Origin: Haloarcula regularis
Lineage (GTDB): Archaea > Halobacteriota > Halobacteria > Halobacteriales > Haloarculaceae
Direction: 5' to 3'
Assembly: GCF_029338315.1 (NCBI RefSeq)
Contig: NZ_CP119794.1
Span: 2,418,001 to 2,482,000, forward strand
Length of the DNA stretch: 64,000 nt
This document shows, piece by piece, positions 60,320-64,000 of this stretch. The notes under the pieces were generated by a model, which had not been told where the DNA came from, did no database searches, and was given only the letters and a program-made list of their open reading frames with translations. Within the stretch, counting starts at the first letter, position 1. Each line of letters opens with the position of its first letter. The translations under genes and the position numbers were made by a program.

Positions 60320-60984
60320 GCGTCGCCGTCGACGCCGAACTCGTGGCCGCACTCGGGACAGGAGATCTCGTCGTGGCGCAGCGCCGCGGAGTGTTCGCGG
60401 ACCTCGCGCATCACCGTCGAGATGCGGTCCTCGGCGTCCATCTCGTCCTCGACGGCGAGGTCGACGCCCTCGACCTCGAGCAGGAACTTCGCGACCTCCG
60501 TCGCCTCGTACATCACGTCGTCCAGTTCCTCGGCGGTGAAGAAGTCACACATCGCCCCGTAGAGGAAGGTGGCGCCGGCCTTGCGGACCTTCTCCTCGAA
60601 GGCCGCCCGGGCCTGGTTGACCGCCTGTGGCGTGTACGTGTCGGTCATGAACGGGACCAGTTCGGGGAGGTTCTCGCCGATCTTGGTCATCTCGACGCCG
60701 GTCTCGGTCCGGAAGTCAGCACACAGGCGGGCGATGGCCCATTCGCGGGCGGTGATGTAGGTCCGCTCGCGGAGGAACTCGTTGGCCCGGTCGTAGGTCC
60801 CGCCCTCGATCTTCTTGAACCGGTCGTACTTCCGGACGTCCGGCGGCAGGTCCGGGCCGGCCGCCTCGCCGGCGTCGGTCGCACCGCCGTCGTCCCCCTC
60901 GGGGTCGTGGGGCTGGACCACCCGGGTGGGCTCCTCGCTCGTCGCGTCTGTCTCCGCCTCGTCGGTCGGTGCGCCCTCGGTCAT
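60316..60984 (-). CDS. DUF5806-like haloarchaeal protein
   Basis: A 222-residue protein. The first 45 residues are acidic and disordered; then PPDVRKYDRFKKIEGGTYDR, TYITAREWAIARLCADF and YGAMCDFFTAEELDDVMYE form a helical domain. It ends with a half zinc motif, CPECGHEFGVDGDA. From memory this matches the haloarchaeal family DUF5806, of unknown function. The start at 60984 is chosen because TTTTACA (minus strand, 61008-61014) lies 27 bp upstream; ATG 60990 is the alternative. Confidence 0.78.
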   Translation of the reverse strand: MTEGAPTDEAETDATSEEPTRVVQPHDPEGDDGGATDAGEAAGPDLPPDVRKYDRFKKIEGGTYDRANEFLRERTYITAREWAIARLCADFRTETGVEMTKIGENLPELVPFMTDTYTPQAVNQARAAFEEKVRKAGATFLYGAMCDFFTAEELDDVMYEATEVAKFLLEVEGVDLAVEDEMDAEDRISTVMREVREHSAALRHDEISCPECGHEFGVDGDA

Positions 60985-61085
60985 AGCCATCTCTGCGTGC
61001 CCGTGGCTGTAAAACGTGTCGCCGGCGGCGTCTGTGCCCCGTGCCGGGTCAGGTGGCTTTGAGCGGCCGTGGCCATACGCCAGAT

Positions 61086-61457
61086 ATGAAGATACTGCTC
61101 GGTGTGGGCGGGAGCGAGCTGTCTTACCACGCCCTGGACGAGACAATCGAGCGGGCCGACGAGGCCGGCGACGACCTGACGATCGCGATATTCGACAGCG
61201 AGGAGGTGGAGACGACGCTCGAGGAGATTCAGGAGCGCGTCGAGGAACGCCTGGCGGCGACCGGCTTCGACGCCGACGTCCGCCACATCGAGAGCGACCA
61301 GCCGGGTGGTGAACTGGTGGAGCTGGCCGAGAGTGAGGGCTTCGACCGCATCGTGCTCGGGGGCGGGAAGCGCTCGCCGCTCGGCAAGATCCAGCTCGGC
61401 TCTATCGTGGAGTTCGTCCTCCTGAACGCACAGACCCCGGTGACGTTGATTCGATGA
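61086..61457 (+). CDS. Universal stress protein-like protein
   Basis: A 123-residue UspA-fold protein. MKILLGVGGSELSYHALDE is the first strand-loop (with G-G-S in place of D-G-S), and LGGGKRSPLGKIQLGSIVEFV is the C-terminal phosphate loop, ending TPVTLIR. The weak first loop may mean altered nucleotide binding. Its stop overlaps the ATG of the GNAT gene (ATGA), so the two are one operon. Confidence 0.85.
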   Translation: MKILLGVGGSELSYHALDETIERADEAGDDLTIAIFDSEEVETTLEEIQERVEERLAATGFDADVRHIESDQPGGELVELAESEGFDRIVLGGGKRSPLGKIQLGSIVEFVLLNAQTPVTLIR

Positions 61458-61975
61458 CGCTGGACTACCCGGAGGAGCCGGCGGGCGACTTCCCGCCCCC
61501 TCCACGGACGCTGACGGACCGCGAGGGCCGCGAGCTAATCTACACGGCCGCGGACGAGGGCGACCGCGAGGCGCTCGTGGCGATGTACCTGGAGTTCGAC
61601 CCGGCCGACAGGGCCCAGGGGATTCCCCCGGTCAAGGAAGACGCCATCCGCGACTGGCTCGACTCGATCCTCGAGTCGGACTGTCTCAACGTCGTCGCCC
61701 GACACGACGGCGACGTCGTCGGGCACACGACGCTGGTCCCCGACCGCCACGGACAGAACGAACTGGCCATCTTCGTCCACCAGGACTACCAGGGGGCCGG
61801 CATCGGCACCGAGCTGGTCAAGACGCTCCTGGGGCTGGGTCAGGAACACGGCATCGAGAACGTGTGGCTCACCGTCGAGCGCTGGAACGACCCCGCCATC
61901 GCGCTGTACCGGAAGGTCGGGTTCGAGACCAACAACTCCGAGCGCTTCGAGCTCGAGATGACGATACGGATCTAG
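61454..61975 (+). CDS. GNAT family N-acetyltransferase
   Basis: A 173-residue acetyltransferase. LIYTAADEGDREALVAMY begins the fold, VVGHTTLVPDRHGQNELAIFV the middle strands, and HQDYQGAGIGTELVKTLL (Q-x-x-G-x-G) the acetyl-CoA loop. It ends NDPAIALYRKVGFETNNSERFEL. It is coupled to the upstream Usp-like gene by a four-base overlap; acetylation of that Usp protein is an attractive but untested idea. It converges with the next Usp gene through CTAG. Confidence 0.9.
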   Translation: MTLDYPEEPAGDFPPPPRTLTDREGRELIYTAADEGDREALVAMYLEFDPADRAQGIPPVKEDAIRDWLDSILESDCLNVVARHDGDVVGHTTLVPDRHGQNELAIFVHQDYQGAGIGTELVKTLLGLGQEHGIENVWLTVERWNDPAIALYRKVGFETNNSERFELEMTIRI

Positions 61976-62403
61976 ACCGACAGGACGGGCTGGCTGGCGT
62001 ACTCGAGGACGTACTGGGCGGCCCGGCCGATGGCCTCCTCCCCGCCCCGCTCGCGCGGGACGACGACGAAGTCGGCGCCGATGTCCTCCGCGACGTCGAG
62101 CACGACGCTGCCGGGCGTCTGCAACAGGCGCCCCTCCGAGAACGCTGTGGCCGTCGACGTCGTCAGCGCGCCGTCGGCGTGGTCGAAGGTCTCGCGGACG
62201 TGGCGCGTGAACGACCGGTGGTCTTCGGCGATCTCCGCGGGGTCAACCCGACCGGCGTCGATGTCCCGGCGCAGGCGTTCGTCGAGGACGAACAGCACGT
62301 GCAGGTCGGCCTCGTAGCGCTCTGCGACCGCGATGGCGTACTCGGTGGCCCGCTCTGACTGCTCGCTACCGTCGACCGGGACGAGCACGAGGTCGATGTC
62401 CAT
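61972..62403 (-). CDS. Universal stress protein (UspA family)
   Basis: A 143-residue Usp protein. DLVLVPVDGSEQSERATEYA is the N-terminal loop. Its C-terminal part, VVPRERGGEEAIGRAAQYVLEY, is a diverged phosphate-binding loop (G-x2-G-x9-G usual). It is divergent from another, frameshifted Usp gene, and the third Usp-like gene is just across the GNAT gene, so three stress proteins sit within 2 kb. The ATG at 62403 is used; a GTG at 62406 is also possible. Confidence 0.85.
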   Translation of the reverse strand: MDIDLVLVPVDGSEQSERATEYAIAVAERYEADLHVLFVLDERLRRDIDAGRVDPAEIAEDHRSFTRHVRETFDHADGALTTSTATAFSEGRLLQTPGSVVLDVAEDIGADFVVVPRERGGEEAIGRAAQYVLEYASQPVLSV

Positions 62404-62493
62404 CACCCACCTCTGGGACCGGGCCGCTCAAATCCACCGAGGGACGGCCCCGGACCGGGCGGCTTTTTGGTGGTCCCGGCGGTAGGCCGGCGT

Positions 62494-62957
62494 ATGTTCG
62501 ATACGGTGGTCATCGCGACCGACGGCTCGGGGAGTGCCCGGCGGGCCGTCGAGGCCGCACTCGACCTCGCCGCGCGGTTCGACGCGACAGTCCACGCGCT
62601 CTACGTCGTCGACGAGCACGAGGTCGAAACCACGCCCGAGGAGGTCCGCGAGGCGCTCGAGCGCGCGCTGGCGACGACCGGCGGGCGCGCCCTCTCGTTT
62701 GTCGTCGAAGCGGCCGAAGACGAGAGCGACGAGGAGCTCGTCACGGCCGTCCGCCAGGGGACCCGGCGACCGAGATCGTCGCGTACGCCGAGGAGCACGA
62801 CGCGGACGTCGTGGCCACCGGGACCCGGGGCCGCCACGGCGAGCACGCGTTCCTGCTGGGGAGCGTCGCCGAGCAGATCGTCCGCCGGGCGCCGATGCCC
62901 GTCCTCACTGTCCGCCAGCTCGAGGGCGAACCAAACGCCGAGCGCCAGGGGACGTAG
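62494..62957 (+). pseudogene. Universal stress protein (UspA family), frameshifted
   Basis: From 62494, FDTVVIATDGSGSARRAVEA opens a normal UspA domain that runs to LVTAVRQG. After that the frame is lost; EIVAYAEEHDADVVATGTRG, RHGEHAFLLGSVAEQIVRRA and MPVLTVRQLEG continue in another frame to the stop at 62957. One missing base near 62760 (CAGGGCGACCC or CAGGGGGACCC read as CAGGGGACCC) explains it. Repaired length is about 154 residues with a full ATP-binding loop. Sequencing error is likely. Confidence 0.86.
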
Positions 62958-62998
62958 GGACCCGACGGATTCTTGCCGGTGCCGGTGCTTGCAGGCGC

Positions 62999-64000
62999 AT
63001 GGATGATTATCTCATCGACGACGAGCGACTCTCGCTTGGCCGCAAGTCCGTCCTCCCCGGCGAGGGCTTCTTTTTCCCCGACTCCTTCGAGGAGGAGCAG
63101 GCGGAGGCCGAGGCCCGGGGGATACTCGAGGGCGCCGGCGTGGTGGTCGTCGCCGACCCCGACGCCGACGGCCTGGCCTGTACCGCACTGATTCGCGAGG
63201 CCCACGGCGAGGGGGCGCTCCTCCCGGCCGGCCCGCACGACCTCCAGGAGGCGCTGGCCTGGACCGCCGAGTACGCCGAGTCCGACGCGACGGTCTACGT
63301 CTGTGACCTCTGTCCCGACAGCGAGTCCGACCTGGGGGCGCTCGAGGACCTCGTCGACGCCGTCGAGCGTCTGGTCTGGTTCGACCACCACCAGTGGACC
63401 GACGACCTGGGCGCGCTCGTCGACCGCACCGGCGTCGAGCGGACCGTCGGGGACAGCGAGGCGGTCTGTACGGCCGACGTCGCCCTGGCCGAACTCGACT
63501 ACGACTTCGACGAGCGGTGGGCCGACCTCGCCGCCGTGACCCGGGACCACGATCTCTGGATACGCGACGATCCGCGCAGCGACGACCTGGCGGACTACGC
63601 CTACTGGTCGGAGCCCGAGGAGTACATCGGGACGGTCGCCGAACACGGCGCCGACCTCTCGCCCGAGGTCCACGAGTTCCTCGCCGAGAATCGCGTCGAG
63701 AAGGAGGCGCTCATCGAGAAGGCCGTCGACCGCGCGGAGCTGCGCGAGGTCGGCGAGTGGACCGTCGGCGTCACCTACGGCCGCTGTTCACAGAACGAGG
63801 TCGCCGAAGCCCTGCGCGAGCAGGGTGCCGACGCCGCCGTCATCGTCAAGCCCGCCGGCTCCGCGTCGATCCGCGGGACCGAGAACTTCGAGCGCGCCCA
63901 CGAGGTGGCCCAGCAGGTCAACGGCGGCGGCCACCCGAAAGCCGCGGGCTGTAAACCGGACATCTACGACGACATGCTGGACTACGCCCACCACTGGACG
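62999..64000 (+). CDS. DHH-family phosphoesterase (RecJ-like), cut by the right edge
   Basis: At least 334 residues, still open at the edge. VVVVADPDADGLACTALI is motif I of the DHH superfamily, VYVCDLCPDSESD holds motif II, VWFDHHQWTDD motif III (DHH), and TRDHDLWIRDDP motif IV. The DHHA1 domain starts near VGVTYGRCSQNEVAEALRE and shows VNGGGHPKAAGC. All metal ligands are in place, so it should be an active nuclease or nanoRNase/c-di-AMP phosphodiesterase-like enzyme; the RecJ-like archaeal group is most likely. Confidence 0.9.
   Translation, partial: MDDYLIDDERLSLGRKSVLPGEGFFFPDSFEEEQAEAEARGILEGAGVVVVADPDADGLACTALIREAHGEGALLPAGPHDLQEALAWTAEYAESDATVYVCDLCPDSESDLGALEDLVDAVERLVWFDHHQWTDDLGALVDRTGVERTVGDSEAVCTADVALAELDYDFDERWADLAAVTRDHDLWIRDDPRSDDLADYAYWSEPEEYIGTVAEHGADLSPEVHEFLAENRVEKEALIEKAVDRAELREVGEWTVGVTYGRCSQNEVAEALREQGADAAVIVKPAGSASIRGTENFERAHEVAQQVNGGGHPKAAGCKPDIYDDMLDYAHHWT

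Overview
The window is chromosomal DNA of a halophilic archaeon (class Halobacteria). By eye the coding DNA is very GC-rich with strong G/C in third codon positions, the proteins are acidic (runs of D and E), and many genes have a TTTAWA-like TATA box 26-28 bp before the start codon, which is the leaderless layout usual in this group. Typical lineage markers are present: L40e, RfcS, Trm1, HisH, SAMP2, a DUF1931 histone-fold protein, halocyanin, Hvo_1808-type surface proteins, an archaellin and many universal stress proteins. The gene set would fit Haloarculaceae, but I cannot fix the genus. I saw no rRNA, tRNA, CRISPR array, transposase, integrase or virus gene; nearly everything is conserved core or common accessory sequence.

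Layout. 1-5 kb: an edge fragment, L40e, an MBL-fold hydrolase, a ThuA-like gene, DUF5786 plus endonuclease dU, a family-4 uracil-DNA glycosylase, and hisH bracketed by two inverted copies of an intergenic element. 5-12 kb: a small lower-GC island with a winged-helix gene, a 7TM-PAS histidine kinase, a probable diadenylate cyclase, trm1, a NUDIX hydrolase and a YihY/BrkB membrane protein. 12-20 kb: divergent glnA/lrp, an autoregulated tetR-MATE efflux pair, a pseudokinase, an AEC transporter and a thiolase. 20-30 kb: a methyltransferase, sugar-phosphate enzymes (two phosphohexomutases, rpiA), larB, several tiny zinc-finger or histone-like genes, SAMP2-GNAT divergent from rfcS, and an isolated archaellin. 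30-42 kb: a metallophosphoesterase, ATP-grasp, alaS, a K+/H+ antiporter, an odd alpha/beta hydrolase, a glutamine amidotransferase, HPP, a lipoprotein, an RHH protein and a cupin. 42-50 kb: a CNNM-type protein, an SDR, glutaredoxin, thiE, DUF502, a site-2 protease, an arylsulfotransferase-like protein, a ZIP transporter and small proteins. 50-64 kb: a HTH/membrane-protein pair opposite a two-domain halocyanin, cold-shock protein, NAD-salvage genes (pncB and a PncA-like hydrolase), tandem Hvo_1808 metalloproteases, an M23-like protein, a lipoate-ligase-like protein, dihydroorotase, stress proteins and a DHH phosphoesterase cut by the right edge.

The most important caution is that about eleven genes, including the normally indispensable glnA and thiE, carry a small frameshift with conserved sequence on both sides. 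This looks more like uncorrected sequencing error than real gene decay. The most interesting biological signals are the inverted element pair around hisH, a dispersed hairpin element with a collapsed second copy, a patch of foreign-looking codons at the Walker B motif of rfcS, the repeated sharing of CTAG as a double stop by convergent genes, and clean palindromes in three regulator-linked promoters. I found no clear previously undescribed multi-gene system.
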